NCBI GenBank assembly: GCA_036381035.1
Contig: DASVDQ010000024.1
Coordinates: 209,501 to 273,500 of the forward strand
Direction of reading: 5' to 3'
Origin: Trueperaceae bacterium
Lineage (GTDB): Bacteria; Deinococcota; Deinococci; Deinococcales; Trueperaceae
Length of the DNA: 64,000 bases
Made by a program: the position numbers and the translations under genes. Shown here piece by piece: positions 8,226 through 17,940 of the stretch; position 1 is the first letter of the stretch, and each line of letters begins with the position of its first letter. Below the pieces are notes generated by a model. That model was not told where the DNA came from. It worked only from the letters and a program-made list of their open reading frames with translations, and did no database searches.

Positions 8226-8360
8226 GCCGGCCGGAGAGCAGGGGACGGCCTCCCCCCGGCGCCCGCCTGGAGCACGTCCGGGTCCCGCGCGGCCGGGAGG
8301 CCACGTCCGCTGACGCAGCTCGGTCTCGCAGCGGCCTGGCGGCGGCTCCCACACCCGTCG

Positions 8361-8388
8361 CTGACGTTCCCGCGATCGCGAGTAGCAT
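8361..8388 (+). promoter_or_regulatory. Candidate promoter of the VWA gene
   Basis: CTGACG (8361-8366), a 16-bp spacer and TAGCAT (8383-8388) lie 51 bp before the ATG at 8440. The -35 matches four of six consensus bases. Confidence 0.4.
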
Positions 8389-8439
8389 GGTCCCTGTCCA
8401 CTGACACGCCGCGTCGCGGCCGTGCCGGAGAGAGGTGCC

Positions 8440-10470
8440 ATGCTCTGCCTTGCGTCAGGGGTGAGGTCGGGAAGGGCCTCCTGGGCCCGCACCATGGGGC
8501 TGGCGCTCGCCGCCGCGGCCTGGCTCGCGACGGCGACGGCCGGGTCGCCGCCCGTCGCCGGGCGCACCGACGTCGTGCTGGTGCTCGACGCTTCCGGCTC
8601 GATGTTCGACGAGCTGCCCGACGGCCGCCTGCGCATCACGGCGGCCAAGGAGGCGCTGGCCGCGTTCATCAGCCGGCTCCCGGAGGGCGCCGACCTCGGC
8701 GTGGGCCTGCGTGTCTACGGCTCGCGCAGGATGGCCCTCGACCCCGAGGCCTGCGAGGACAGCTTCCTCGCCGTCCCCGTGGAGGGGCTCGACCGCGATG
8801 CGCTCCTCGCGACGGTGCAGGGCACGGAGCCGCTGGGCGCGACGCCCATCGCCTACTCGCTGGAGCGGGCGGCCGAGGACCTCCGGGGCGCCGCCGGGCG
8901 CAAGGTCATCGTGATCGTCACCGACGGCGAGGAGTCGTGCGGCGGCGACCTGCGCGCGGTGGCAGAGCGCCTGGCCGGCGAGGGCTTCGAGATCGACCTG
9001 CACATCATCGGCCTGGCGCTCACGCCCGAGGCCGAGAGGAGCTTCGCGGGCATCGGCACGTTCCAGAGCGCGAACAGCGCGGCGGAGCTGGCCGCGGCGC
9101 TCGGCAGGGCGGTCGAGCTGGCCGAGGTCGAGGCCGGGGTGGCGGTCACGGTGCGCCTGACCCGGGACGGGAGACCCGCGACGGACGGCGCGACGGTGAG
9201 GTTCGTCGACCCTCTCGGCGGCGGGGAACACGCGCTGCGGGAGACCGGCCCCGGCGTCTTCGAGGGCGAGCTGCCGGCGGGCAGCTACAACGCCGTCGTC
9301 TCCGACGCCTACGCCGACGCGCCGCTCACGTTCGCCGGCCTGGCCGTCTCGCCGGACGCCGCGAACGAGTTCGCGTTCGAGCTGGCGCCCGCGTTCGCGG
9401 TCGCGGTCACCGTGGAGCCCACCGACCCCGTGATGGGCGGCCGCGTGGAGGTGAGCTTCGCCGGCGCCTCCGCGGGCGCCAGCGCCTGGATCACCGTGGC
9501 GCCCGTCGCGGCGCCCGACGACGTGCTCCTCGCCGTCGCGGGCGTCAGGGGCGCGAGCGGCGTGGCGAGCGTGCTCGTGCCGTACGAGGAGGGCGAGCTG
9601 GAGGCCCGCTACCACCTGGTCCTGCCGGAGGGCGGCACGCGCGTCGTGGGACGCAGCGCCCCGTTCGCCGCCAGGCGGGTGAGCGCCAGCCTCCACGCCC
9701 CCGACGAGGTGGCCGGCGGGGCCACCTTCGTGGTCTCCTGGGAGGGACCGGCGAACGACGGCGACGTGCTGACCGTCGTCCCCGTGGGGGCCGAGCCCGC
9801 GGCCATGCTCTCCTACGCGTTCACGTCGTTCGGCAACCCCGCCACCCTCACCGCGCCCGTCGAGCCCGGCGACTACGAGCTCAGGTACCTGGCCGCGGCG
9901 GGAGGCGGGGTCCTCGTGAGCCGCCCTCTCCGCGTCGTGGCCTCCGAGGTCGCCGTCACGGCTCCGGCCGAGGTGATGGGCGGCGCGAACGTGGAGGTCA
10001 CGTGGCAGGGGCCGAACGGGCCCCTCGACATGGTCGTCTTCGCGCCGCCGGGAGCGCCGCCCGAGACCTACCTCAGCTACTCGTTCACGCAGTTCGGGCC
10101 GACCCTCGAGCTCGTCGCACCCGTGGAGCCTGGACAGTACGAGGTGCGGTACGTGAGCGGCGTCGAGAGGCGCGTGCTGGCGAGCGCGACGGTGAACGTG
10201 ACGCCGCCGGTCGTCAGCCTGCGGCTGCCCGCCGAGGTCGCGGCCGGAGCCGCCTTCACCGTGGACTGGACGGGGCCGAACGGCGCGGGCGACTTCGTCA
10301 CGATCGTGAGGGCCGGCGCGCCGGAGGGCGACTACCTGAGCGTCGCCTTCACGGCCTGGGGCGCCTCGCTCGAGCTGACCGCGCCGGAGGAGCCGGGCGG
10401 CTACGAGGTCAGGTACGTGAGCGGCGCCGCGAGGAAGACGCTGGAGAGCGTGCCCGTGACGGTGAGGTGA
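8440..10470 (+). CDS. Secreted von Willebrand factor A (VWA) domain protein with C-terminal beta repeats
   Basis: 676 aa from an ATG with GGAGAGAGG upstream. An N-terminal hydrophobic segment (about 19-35) is a signal peptide or anchor. The VWA domain runs about 43-235 with an intact MIDAS: DASGSM at 50-55, Thr135 and Asp162 in IVTDGEES, so it should bind a divalent metal and a protein ligand. A carboxypeptidase-like beta domain follows, then a region starting PTDPVMGGRVEVSF. From residue about 414 there are three tandem ~88-aa repeats, each with a P-A/D-E-V-x-x-G-A start, a W-x-G-P motif and an ending like YE(V/L)RY. These look like Ig-type modules. Adhesion or complex assembly at the cell surface is an inference. 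Confidence 0.82.
   Translation: MLCLASGVRSGRASWARTMGLALAAAAWLATATAGSPPVAGRTDVVLVLDASGSMFDELPDGRLRITAAKEALAAFISRLPEGADLGVGLRVYGSRRMALDPEACEDSFLAVPVEGLDRDALLATVQGTEPLGATPIAYSLERAAEDLRGAAGRKVIVIVTDGEESCGGDLRAVAERLAGEGFEIDLHIIGLALTPEAERSFAGIGTFQSANSAAELAAALGRAVELAEVEAGVAVTVRLTRDGRPATDGATVRFVDPLGGGEHALRETGPGVFEGELPAGSYNAVVSDAYADAPLTFAGLAVSPDAANEFAFELAPAFAVAVTVEPTDPVMGGRVEVSFAGASAGASAWITVAPVAAPDDVLLAVAGVRGASGVASVLVPYEEGELEARYHLVLPEGGTRVVGRSAPFAARRVSASLHAPDEVAGGATFVVSWEGPANDGDVLTVVPVGAEPAAMLSYAFTSFGNPATLTAPVEPGDYELRYLAAAGGGVLVSRPLRVVASEVAVTAPAEVMGGANVEVTWQGPNGPLDMVVFAPPGAPPETYLSYSFTQFGPTLELVAPVEPGQYEVRYVSGVERRVLASATVNVTPPVVSLRLPAEVAAGAAFTVDWTGPNGAGDFVTIVRAGAPEGDYLSVAFTAWGASLELTAPEEPGGYEVRYVSGAARKTLESVPVTVR
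9679..10470 (+). repeat. Three tandem ~88-codon repeats in the VWA protein
   Basis: Units at about 9679-9945, 9946-10206 and 10207-10470. Each encodes the sequence pattern PxEVxxGAxxxVxWxGP ... SYxFTxxGxxxxLxAPxEPGxYExRY. Units 2 and 3 are the most alike (both end YEVRYVSG), suggesting recent duplication. Confidence 0.7.
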
Positions 10471-10477
10471 GGGTCGG

Positions 10478-11033
10478 CTCGCTCGCCCAACACCCTGGTC
10501 CGGGCGCGCGGGGAGCCGGTCGGTCGCCTTTCGGCCTGGCGCGGCGCCGAACCGCTCGAGCCGGGCCGGGGACCTGCTCTGACCCGAGCCAGGTCCGCTC
10601 CAGGCGGCTTGGCCAGGAGGGTGGCCGCAGCCGTGCGCCACGGGTCGACGGTCGCTTGGCCCCCGCTCAAGCTCTCGGCCACCGCGTTCAGCTCGACGAC
10701 GTAGAGCCTGTAGAGGTCCCTGATCGTGTCCCCGGGCACGCCCGCCTGGCGCAGCGACAGCTCGGTGGAGATCCAGTGCAGCGCCCTGAGGCCGTCCTGG
10801 GGCGGTTCGGGTCCTTCTGCTCCCGCCCAGGGCCCTCTGACGGGGCTGAGAACCCGAGCGGCGGCGCCGTCCGACCGACCGTAGGTGCCCCCGGCGACGC
10901 CAAGGGCGTACGAGACCACGGACGCGACTGTCTGCCCACCGCGCACCGCTGGAGCCACGATGGCGCTTCTAGCCAGCCCCTCGGCCTCGTCGGCGAGGCG
11001 CTGGCCGGCCGCGAGGCTGGGAGGATGGTGCAC
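10478..11033 (-). pseudogene. Uncertain reading frame in a 555-bp gap, perhaps a decayed gene
   Basis: Between the VWA gene and tRNA-Arg no confident gene is found. On the minus strand one frame stays open from 11033 to about 10401. Its middle part (about 10630-10840) has real coding character: near-total G/C third positions and a helical peptide with the stretch DTIRDLYRLYVVELNAVAE. The first third has poorer codon bias, and the last third is Arg/Pro-rich and runs into the VWA gene. I read it as a remnant or a small hypothetical protein whose ends I cannot place. No family was recognised. Confidence 0.3.
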
Positions 11034-11101
11034 CAGCGAGGATTCGAACCCCGGACCTACCGCTTAGAAGGCGGCTGCTCTATCCCCTGAGCTACTGGTG
11101 C
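11026..11101 (-). tRNA. tRNA-Arg(UCU)
   Basis: 76 nt with encoded CCA. Acceptor GCACCAG/CTGGTGC, anticodon loop CTTCTAA giving UCU, T-loop TTCGAAT. Last of three tRNA genes on the minus strand. Confidence 0.95.
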
Positions 11102-11162
11102 ACGCGGCCGCGTGCCGAGCGGCGCCGGCGCGGGCCGCGCCGCCCGGGACCCGTGCGTTGGT

Positions 11163-11238
11163 TGGAGCGGGAGACGGGATTCGAACCCGCGACATACAGC
11201 TTGGAAGGCTGTCGCTCTACCGCCTGAGCTACTCCCGC
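11163..11238 (-). tRNA. tRNA-Gly(UCC)
   Basis: 76 nt with encoded CCA. Acceptor GCGGGAG/CTCCCGC, anticodon loop CTTCCAA giving UCC, and regular D and T arms. It lies between tRNA-Pro and tRNA-Arg, probably in one transcript. Confidence 0.96.
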
Positions 11239-11253
11239 GCGGTCGCCTTCGTG

Positions 11254-11330
<77 letters not shown>

Positions 11331-11360
11331 TCACGCCCCGGCCCGGCGAGGCCGGACGTG

Positions 11361-11369
11361 AGTCTACCA
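11361..11369 (-). promoter_or_regulatory. Candidate promoter of the tRNA-Pro/Gly/Arg run
   Basis: The minus strand reads TGG TAGACT, an extended -10, 30 bp before the tRNA-Pro 5' end. No clear -35. Confidence 0.4.
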
Positions 11370-11430
11370 CGCGGAAGCGCGCTGGCCGCGGCTAACCTGG
11401 ACCCCTACCGCCCACCCGCCGGAGGGACCC

Positions 11431-12462
11431 ATGCTCTGCCGCCCGCTCGTCCGCCACGCCCTCGCACTCGCCCTCGTCTGCGCCGTCGCCGCCCCGGCCG
11501 CCGCCCAGCGCTTCGCGTTCGTCTCGACGCGCGTGCCAGACGACGCCGCCGCGATCCACGACAGGCCGCCGCAGAGCGAGGTCTTCTTCTACCGCGACGG
11601 CTCGGAGCTGCGGCTCACGGCCACGCCGCACGCCAGCGAGTTCGACCCGGCGCCTTCCCCGGGCGGGAGGTACGTCGCGTTCGTCGCGCACGACCATACC
11701 GACGAGGACGCCGGCTGGTCCGGGTGGGGCTGGTACCTGGGGGTCGTCGAGACGCTCACGGGCCGCGAGGTGGCCCGTTGGGACCTGCCGCGCTCGGTGG
11801 GGATGACGCGGCCGGCGGGCGGCTTCCAGACGGCGTGGTCCTCCGGAGACACCGTGCTGGTGCAGGTGCCTTCGGCTTCCGGGGGGTGGGAGGTCCACGC
11901 CTACGACCTCGCGACGGGCGGGTCGCGTCACGTGACGAGCGGCTTCGGGATCGTCCTGGCGCCGGGCGGGCGGCGGCTGGCGACGTCGCGCGAGGACGGC
12001 GTGCACGTCGTCGACGTCGCCAGCGGCGAGGACGTCTCGGCGTACCCTGGCGCGGCCGCGCCGCTGGCGTGGTGGCGGGAGGAGCTGCTGGTCTGGACCG
12101 AGTCGGGACTGCTCGTCGTCGACCCAGCGACGCGGGCGGCGCGGCCGGTCGAGACGTCACCGGGGCTCGTGACCGAGGCGCGGGCCGACCCGACGGGGGA
12201 GGCCGTAGCCTACGTGAGGCTCGACACCGGCGGGCAGCGGTCCGAGGTCGTCGCGATCGGGCCGGACGGGGTCGCGTCGACGGTCTGGAGCGAGCCCGGC
12301 TGGGTGTCCGGCCTCGACTGGCTGGGCCCTGGGCTGCTCGTGTTCGCCGTCGAGGAGCTGACCGGCGACCTGTCGCTGCAGGTCACGGACCTGCTCGGGC
12401 ACGGCTTCGGCGTCGCGTCGGCGGGGGTCGACCACAGCCCGCGCGCGGTGCCGCGACGGTGA
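11431..12462 (+). CDS. Secreted TolB/WD40-like beta-propeller protein
   Basis: 343 aa starting at an ATG with CCGGAGGGA upstream. A signal peptide ends around AAPAAAQ (residue 26). The mature protein repeats a propeller-like pattern: strand, PSPGGRYVAFV, later LAPGGRRLATSREDGVHVVDVASG and ADPTGEAVAYVRL. This resembles TolB/PD40 blades, with Gly-Arg/Glu turns followed by a hydrophobic strand. There is no catalytic motif, so a periplasmic or cell-surface scaffold is likely. Candidate -10 TAACCT lies at 11393-11398. It converges on miaB. Confidence 0.7.
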   Translation: MLCRPLVRHALALALVCAVAAPAAAQRFAFVSTRVPDDAAAIHDRPPQSEVFFYRDGSELRLTATPHASEFDPAPSPGGRYVAFVAHDHTDEDAGWSGWGWYLGVVETLTGREVARWDLPRSVGMTRPAGGFQTAWSSGDTVLVQVPSASGGWEVHAYDLATGGSRHVTSGFGIVLAPGGRRLATSREDGVHVVDVASGEDVSAYPGAAAPLAWWREELLVWTESGLLVVDPATRAARPVETSPGLVTEARADPTGEAVAYVRLDTGGQRSEVVAIGPDGVASTVWSEPGWVSGLDWLGPGLLVFAVEELTGDLSLQVTDLLGHGFGVASAGVDHSPRAVPRR

Positions 12463-12489
12463 GGCAGGCGAGCGGCGCGCTCGCCCCCG

Positions 12490-13833
<1,344 letters not shown>

Positions 13834-13854
13834 CGCGCCCTCCAGACAGGTGGA

Positions 13855-13863
13855 CATCCTAGC
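13855..13863 (-). promoter_or_regulatory. Candidate extended -10 promoter of miaB
   Basis: The minus strand reads TGC TAGGAT just upstream of a GGAGGG Shine-Dalgarno and the TTG start. If used, transcription begins inside what would otherwise be the longer ATG-initiated frame. Confidence 0.4.
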
Positions 13864-13894
13864 AAGCGTGTGCCGGTCGGCCTTATCGTGCGGC

Positions 13895-14227
13895 GTGTCG
13901 TCGTTCCGTGAGCAGGTGCTCGAGGTCGTGCGGGCCGTGCCCCGCGGCAAGGTCGTGAGCTACGGGCAGGTCGCGGAGATGGTCGGGGCGCCGCACGCCG
14001 CCAGGCAGGTCGGAGCGGTCCTCTACGGCCTGCGCGACGAGGACGGCGACGTGCCCTGGCACCGGGTCGTGAACGCCTCCGGCGGCATCTCGACCTACAA
14101 GGTCGGCCACGGCGAGCTGCAGGTGGCGCTGCTGCGTGCCGAGGGCGTGGCCTTCGTGGGCGGCGGCGCGCAGGGGGAGAGGGTGGACATGCGCGCGCAC
14201 CGCTGGCGGCCGGAGCTGCCGGACTGA
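13895..14227 (+). CDS. Alkyltransferase-like protein (ATL) lacking the active-site Cys
   Basis: 110-aa member of the O6-alkylguanine-DNA alkyltransferase C-terminal domain family. It has the helix-turn-helix opening [28 protein letters not shown], the Arg finger region (AARQVG) and the substrate motif, but reads PWHRV at 54-58 instead of PCHRV, so Trp replaces the alkyl-accepting Cys. ATL proteins of this kind bind O6-alkylguanine without repairing it and hand the lesion to nucleotide excision repair. The GTG at 13895 is chosen because the upstream frame runs into miaB on the other strand; no Shine-Dalgarno is seen, so a leaderless mRNA is possible. Confidence 0.88.
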   Translation: MSSFREQVLEVVRAVPRGKVVSYGQVAEMVGAPHAARQVGAVLYGLRDEDGDVPWHRVVNASGGISTYKVGHGELQVALLRAEGVAFVGGGAQGERVDMRAHRWRPELPD

Positions 14228-14321
14228 CGCGGGGCCGGCCCTCGCCCTTCCGCCTAGCTCTGGTGTCGGTGCCGGCGGGCGGGCAGGGCCCGCGGCGCAG
14301 GGGTCCCGCGGGGGGCCGGGC

Positions 14322-15146
14322 TCAACCCACGTGCAGCCGCTCGCCGACGTGGTAGACGAGCACGCGCCTCACCAGCCGCCGCGGCAGCCAGCCCACGCGC
14401 ACCGTGGCGACGACGACGTAGCCGCCGTGCTCGCGCAGGTTCCTGGCGTTCCAGCGCAGGGCCGGCACGAAGAAGCCGAGGAGCCCGAGCAGGTCGGCGG
14501 CGAGCTCGGCGCGCACGTCGCTGTGCCTGGTGACGGGGAAGGGCGCGACGAACCCGGCCTCGAACGCGGCCAGGCGCCTGCCCGGCAGCGTGCCGCCGTC
14601 GAGGAGGCGGAACTCGCCCAAGGAGCGGGAGCGCAGCTCCATCCCGGCGTCGCCCGCCCGCTCGTAGTAGCGGTCGACGAGAGCGAGGCTCACGGAGACC
14701 CGCTCCAGGCGCACGTACGGCACCAGCCGCAGCTCGGCCGTGAACCCCTCGCCGGTCGCGGCGCGAGGTGGCACCGCCAGCTCGACCTGGTTGAACCACC
14801 TGTCCCACACGGCCGCCAGGAGGGAGGAGCCGGCGGCGTAGGCGGCGGCGACCATCTCGGCCACGACCCAGTGACGACCGAGGCCCAGGGCGGCCAGGGC
14901 GCCACCCGAGGCGAGCAGCGCGGCGCCGAGGGCGAGGAGCGTCAGCCACCCGAGCGCGTACCAGAAGCCCGGCACGTCTGCGAGTCCCGGTCGGCGCGGC
15001 AGGTCGAGCGGCGGCACGAGCACCCCGGCGCGGGCCACGCCGCAGGCCTCGCACACGAGCCCTGAGACGCCCTCGCGCGGCGGGTTCGCGTGGCCGCACG
15101 CGGCGCAGGGCCAGGCGCCGCCCGCGGCGGCGGACGCGTCGGTCAT
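14322..15146 (-). CDS. Membrane protein with N-terminal zinc ribbon
   Basis: 274 aa, function unknown. Residues 14-35 hold a four-Cys ribbon of the form WPCAACGHANP ... VCEACG, which resembles a RanBP2-type finger. Two hydrophobic segments follow, at about 61-85 and 90-115. After residue 120 there is a soluble beta-rich domain with many Arg. A close pair of TM helices with zinc ribbon in front suggests a membrane-anchored, cytoplasm-facing protein. The ATG at 15146 is the first in frame. It faces the M20 hydrolase gene across a 222-bp promoter region. Confidence 0.6.
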   Translation of the reverse strand: MTDASAAAGGAWPCAACGHANPPREGVSGLVCEACGVARAGVLVPPLDLPRRPGLADVPGFWYALGWLTLLALGAALLASGGALAALGLGRHWVVAEMVAAAYAAGSSLLAAVWDRWFNQVELAVPPRAATGEGFTAELRLVPYVRLERVSVSLALVDRYYERAGDAGMELRSRSLGEFRLLDGGTLPGRRLAAFEAGFVAPFPVTRHSDVRAELAADLLGLLGFFVPALRWNARNLREHGGYVVVATVRVGWLPRRLVRRVLVYHVGERLHVG

Positions 15147-15355
15147 GGACGCCCTCGCGTGCTAGGTAGGTGCGCTCTCACGTGTCGGGGACGAGCATAG
15201 GGCCCACCGCGGCGCGGGCGCGGGGCGGATCCCACGCCGCGCGGGGACTCGGCGCATGCGGCGCCACCGCTCACACCAGCTGGCCTCGGCGTCGTCCCTC
15301 GGTCCCACGCGGTCCCGGCGACCCGCGCGGTCCCGGCCGGGAGCGCGTTCCCACG

Positions 15356-15361
15356 TATGAT
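15356..15361 (+). promoter_or_regulatory. Candidate -10 of the M20 hydrolase gene
   Basis: TATGAT lies 7 nt before the ATG at 15369. Transcription would start at or next to that ATG, giving a leaderless mRNA and arguing against the in-frame ATGs at 15357/15360, which fall within the promoter. Confidence 0.45.
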
Positions 15362-15368
15362 GCCCTCC

Positions 15369-16523
15369 ATGCCCGCGCCCAGCGCCCTGGAGCTAGCCCG
15401 CGAGCTGGTCATGACGCCGAGCCCCTCGGGCGAGGAGGGGGCCGCCGCCGAGGTCCTCGTGGCGGCGCTGCGGCGGCTCGGCTTCGACGAGGCCTACCTC
15501 GACGGGCTGGGCAACGCCGTCGGGGTCATCGACCGCGGACCAGGGCCGACGCTGCTCCTCACCGGGCACCTCGACACGGTCGCTCCCGGCGACCCGAGCG
15601 AGTGGCCGCACCCGCCGCTCGGCGGGGTCGTGGCCGACGGACGTCTGTGGGGCCGCGGCAGCGTCGACATGAAGTCGGCGCTGGCGTGCATGGCGGTCGG
15701 CGCCGCCGAGGCGGCGGCCGCGGGCTTCGCCGGCAGGCTGCTGCTGGCCGGGGCGGTGCTCGAGGAGGTGAGCGGCCTCGGCTCGGCGCACCTGGCCGCC
15801 ACGCTGGACTACGACGTGGCCGTCCTCGGCGAGCCCACGGGCCTCGCGCTCAAGCTCGGCCACAAGGGCAGGGTCGAGGTCGTGGCGACGTTCCAGGGCA
15901 GGATCGCCCACGCCGCGCGGCCCGAGCTGGGCGAGAACGCGCTCGAGGCCGCCGCCCGCTACGTCGCCGGCCTCCGGGACCTGGAGCTGCCGGCCTCCGC
16001 GGTCCTCGGCTCCGCCACCGCCACGCCGACGCGCCTGAGCACGTCGCCGGGCGGCACGACGAACGTGGTGCCGGGCAGCGCCGAGCTGGTCATCGACGTG
16101 CGCACCCTGCCCGGGCAGGGCGCGGCGGAGGTCCTCGCGCTGCTCGGCTCCGTGGCGGCGGACGACGGGGTCTCGTTCAGCGTGCCGACCTCGCGCGCGA
16201 CGCGTCCGGACGGCGGCGTCGAGGAGCGCCCCCACGTGGCGCCCGCCTACCTCGCTGACGAGGGGCACGAGGCGGTGGCCACGGCGCGCGCGGCCCTCAC
16301 GCGCGCCCTGCGGTCGTCGGGCCGCGAGCTGCGCGAGGGCGTGTGGTGGTTCTGCACCGACGCGCCGCACCTCGCCGTGGGCGGACGCCCCGTCGTCGGG
16401 TTCGGCCCTGGCGAGGAGGAGCTGGCCCACACCACCCGCGAGAGCGTGCCCGTGGCGGACCTCGAGGTCGCCGCCCGCGCCTACCGCGAGCTCGCGCTCG
16501 CCTACCTGGGAGGTCGTCCGTGA
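15369..16523 (+). CDS. M20 family metallohydrolase (LysK/ArgE/DapE-like)
   Basis: 384-aa zinc-dependent amidohydrolase. Motifs in order: PSPSGEEG, the metal-binding TGHLDTV, WGRGSVDMKS (bridging Asp), LEEVSGLGS (general base and ligand Glu) and GEPTGL. A C-terminal zinc-ligand region follows, with the dimerisation domain (GHKGRVEVVATFQG..AHAARPELGENA) in between. The order and the SPSGEEG/GNAVG segments resemble LysK, which removes LysW-gamma carrier from lysine or ornithine in the Thermus-Deinococcus LysW pathway, but ArgE/DapE-type or generic dipeptidase activity is not excluded. Its stop overlaps the next gene as GTGA. Confidence 0.85.
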   Translation: MPAPSALELARELVMTPSPSGEEGAAAEVLVAALRRLGFDEAYLDGLGNAVGVIDRGPGPTLLLTGHLDTVAPGDPSEWPHPPLGGVVADGRLWGRGSVDMKSALACMAVGAAEAAAAGFAGRLLLAGAVLEEVSGLGSAHLAATLDYDVAVLGEPTGLALKLGHKGRVEVVATFQGRIAHAARPELGENALEAAARYVAGLRDLELPASAVLGSATATPTRLSTSPGGTTNVVPGSAELVIDVRTLPGQGAAEVLALLGSVAADDGVSFSVPTSRATRPDGGVEERPHVAPAYLADEGHEAVATARAALTRALRSSGRELREGVWWFCTDAPHLAVGGRPVVGFGPGEEELAHTTRESVPVADLEVAARAYRELALAYLGGRP

Positions 16524-16912
16524 CCGAAGGACGCAGCATGAAGGGCGAGACCGTGATCGTCAACGGCGACGAGTGGACGGTCGTCGACGAGGCACCGGCC
16601 GCCGCCCTGGCCGAGATGGTCGCGGCGCTCCTCGAGGAGGAGGGGTTCGTCGTGATGGTGCGCGGCCTCGACCTGCAGTCTGACGCGTTCTCGCACCTGG
16701 GCTCGACGAACGTCACGGCCACGCACGTGCTCGTGCCGAAGGAGCAGGCTCAGGCGGCGATGGCGCTGATCGCCGAGACGGTCACCGACTACCAGGGCGA
16801 GGAGCTCGACGAGCTGATGGAGCGCCTCGCGCGCGGCGAGGCGGTCGAGGGCTTCGCGCCGCTCGGCGAGGAGGACGGTGACGACGAGGAGGACGACGGG
16901 CACGGCGAGTAG
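16520..16912 (+). CDS. DUF2007-like small protein, overlapping operon partner
   Basis: 130 aa from a GTG that overlaps the M20 stop (GTGA) with GGGAGG 6 nt upstream; an ATG at 16538 is the alternative. The core ALAEMVAALLEEEGFVVMVRG ... ATHVLVPKEQAQAAMALIAE resembles the DUF2007 putative signal-transducing domain (a small ferredoxin-like fold that reads 'recently gained a helix, lost a loop' in different members). The C-terminus is strongly acidic (EEDGDDEEDDG). The last 35 bases are shared with the CDF gene in another frame. Function unknown. Confidence 0.75.
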   Translation: MTEGRSMKGETVIVNGDEWTVVDEAPAAALAEMVAALLEEEGFVVMVRGLDLQSDAFSHLGSTNVTATHVLVPKEQAQAAMALIAETVTDYQGEELDELMERLARGEAVEGFAPLGEEDGDDEEDDGHGE

Positions 16913-17825
16913 CGGCGACGAGGCCAAGGGCGGCGCCGCGGCGCTCAGCCTGGCGGGCGCGCTCGTCATCCTGGCCCTGAAGTTCGGCTCCTACCTCGTG
17001 ACGGGCTCGGTGAGCCTGCTCTCCGACGCGGCCGAGTCGCTCGTGAACCTCGTCGCCGCGGTCGTGCTCACCGTCGCCGTCGGCGTCGCCGCGGCCCCGC
17101 CCGACTACAAGCACCCCTACGGCCACACCAAGGCCGAGTACCTCTCGAGCGTGCTGGAGGCCGCGCTGATAATCGTGGCCGCGGCCGTGATCGGGCTCAC
17201 CGCGGTGCGGCGCCTGCTCGAGCCGCAGCCGCTCGAGCAGGTGGGCATCGGCCTCGGCCTGGCCGCGGCGGCGGCCGTGGTGAACGGCAGCCTGGCCATG
17301 CGGCTGCTCCGCGTGGCGCGGCGCGTGCGCTCCGACGCGCTCGCGGCGAACGCCCGCCACCTGTTCACCGACGTCCTCACCTCGCTGGGCACGATCGTCG
17401 GCGTCGGGCTGGTGCGCCTCACGGGCTGGCTGCCTCTCGACCCGCTGGTGGCGCTGCTGGTGGCCGCGAACATCGTCGTCACCGGCGTCAACGTCATGCG
17501 CCGCTCGCTCTCGCGCCTGCTCGACGAGCGCCTGCCCGAGGCCGACGAGGCCAGGGTGATCGGCGAGATCGAGGGCGTCGACGGCGTGCGCGGCTACCAC
17601 CGGCTGCGCACGAGGCGGTCGGGCAGCGCCAGGTTCGCCGAGGTGGACGTCTTCGTCGACGGCGACATGCGCGTCGAGCAGGCGCACGAGGTGGCCAGGG
17701 AGGTCGAGCGGCGCGTGCGCTCGGCCGTGGAGGGGCTCGAGATGACCGTCCACATCGAGCCGTACGAGGAGGGCGTGCGCGACGTCTCGCGCAGCCCCCG
17801 CGAGGAGTACCCGGAGGAGCGCTAG
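16878..17825 (+). CDS. Cation diffusion facilitator (CDF) transporter
   Basis: 315-aa divalent metal/H+ antiporter in the cytoplasmic membrane. It has about six TM helices and the motifs SLLSDAAESLVN in helix 2, HPYGHTKAEYLSS in the loop and ANARHLFTDVLTS in helix 5, the last carrying the H-x3-D of the transport site. A cytoplasmic C-terminal domain starts near residue 210. DAAES rather than the zinc-typical HxxxD in helix 2 leaves the metal (Zn, Fe, Mn, Co) open. The GTG start lies 35 bases inside the previous gene, so the three genes form one coupled operon. It converges on mpg. Confidence 0.9.
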   Translation: MTTRRTTGTASSGDEAKGGAAALSLAGALVILALKFGSYLVTGSVSLLSDAAESLVNLVAAVVLTVAVGVAAAPPDYKHPYGHTKAEYLSSVLEAALIIVAAAVIGLTAVRRLLEPQPLEQVGIGLGLAAAAAVVNGSLAMRLLRVARRVRSDALAANARHLFTDVLTSLGTIVGVGLVRLTGWLPLDPLVALLVAANIVVTGVNVMRRSLSRLLDERLPEADEARVIGEIEGVDGVRGYHRLRTRRSGSARFAEVDVFVDGDMRVEQAHEVAREVERRVRSAVEGLEMTVHIEPYEEGVRDVSRSPREEYPEER

Positions 17826-17845
17826 GCCGATCGCGGCGCGGGGCC

Positions 17846-17922
17846 CGTCGCGCCGGGGCCGCGTCGCGCGGGCGCCGGTCGCGCCAGGGCCGCGTCGCTC
17901 GGCCCCCTGTCGCCCAAGGGCC
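17846..17922. repeat. Degenerate ~15-bp GC-rich direct repeats
   Basis: About five imperfect copies of GTCGCGCCGGGGCC(G) fill the gap between the convergent CDF and mpg genes. There is no coding frame here. Confidence 0.4.
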
Positions 17923-17940
17923 CCGCCCCCCGGGGCCGCC

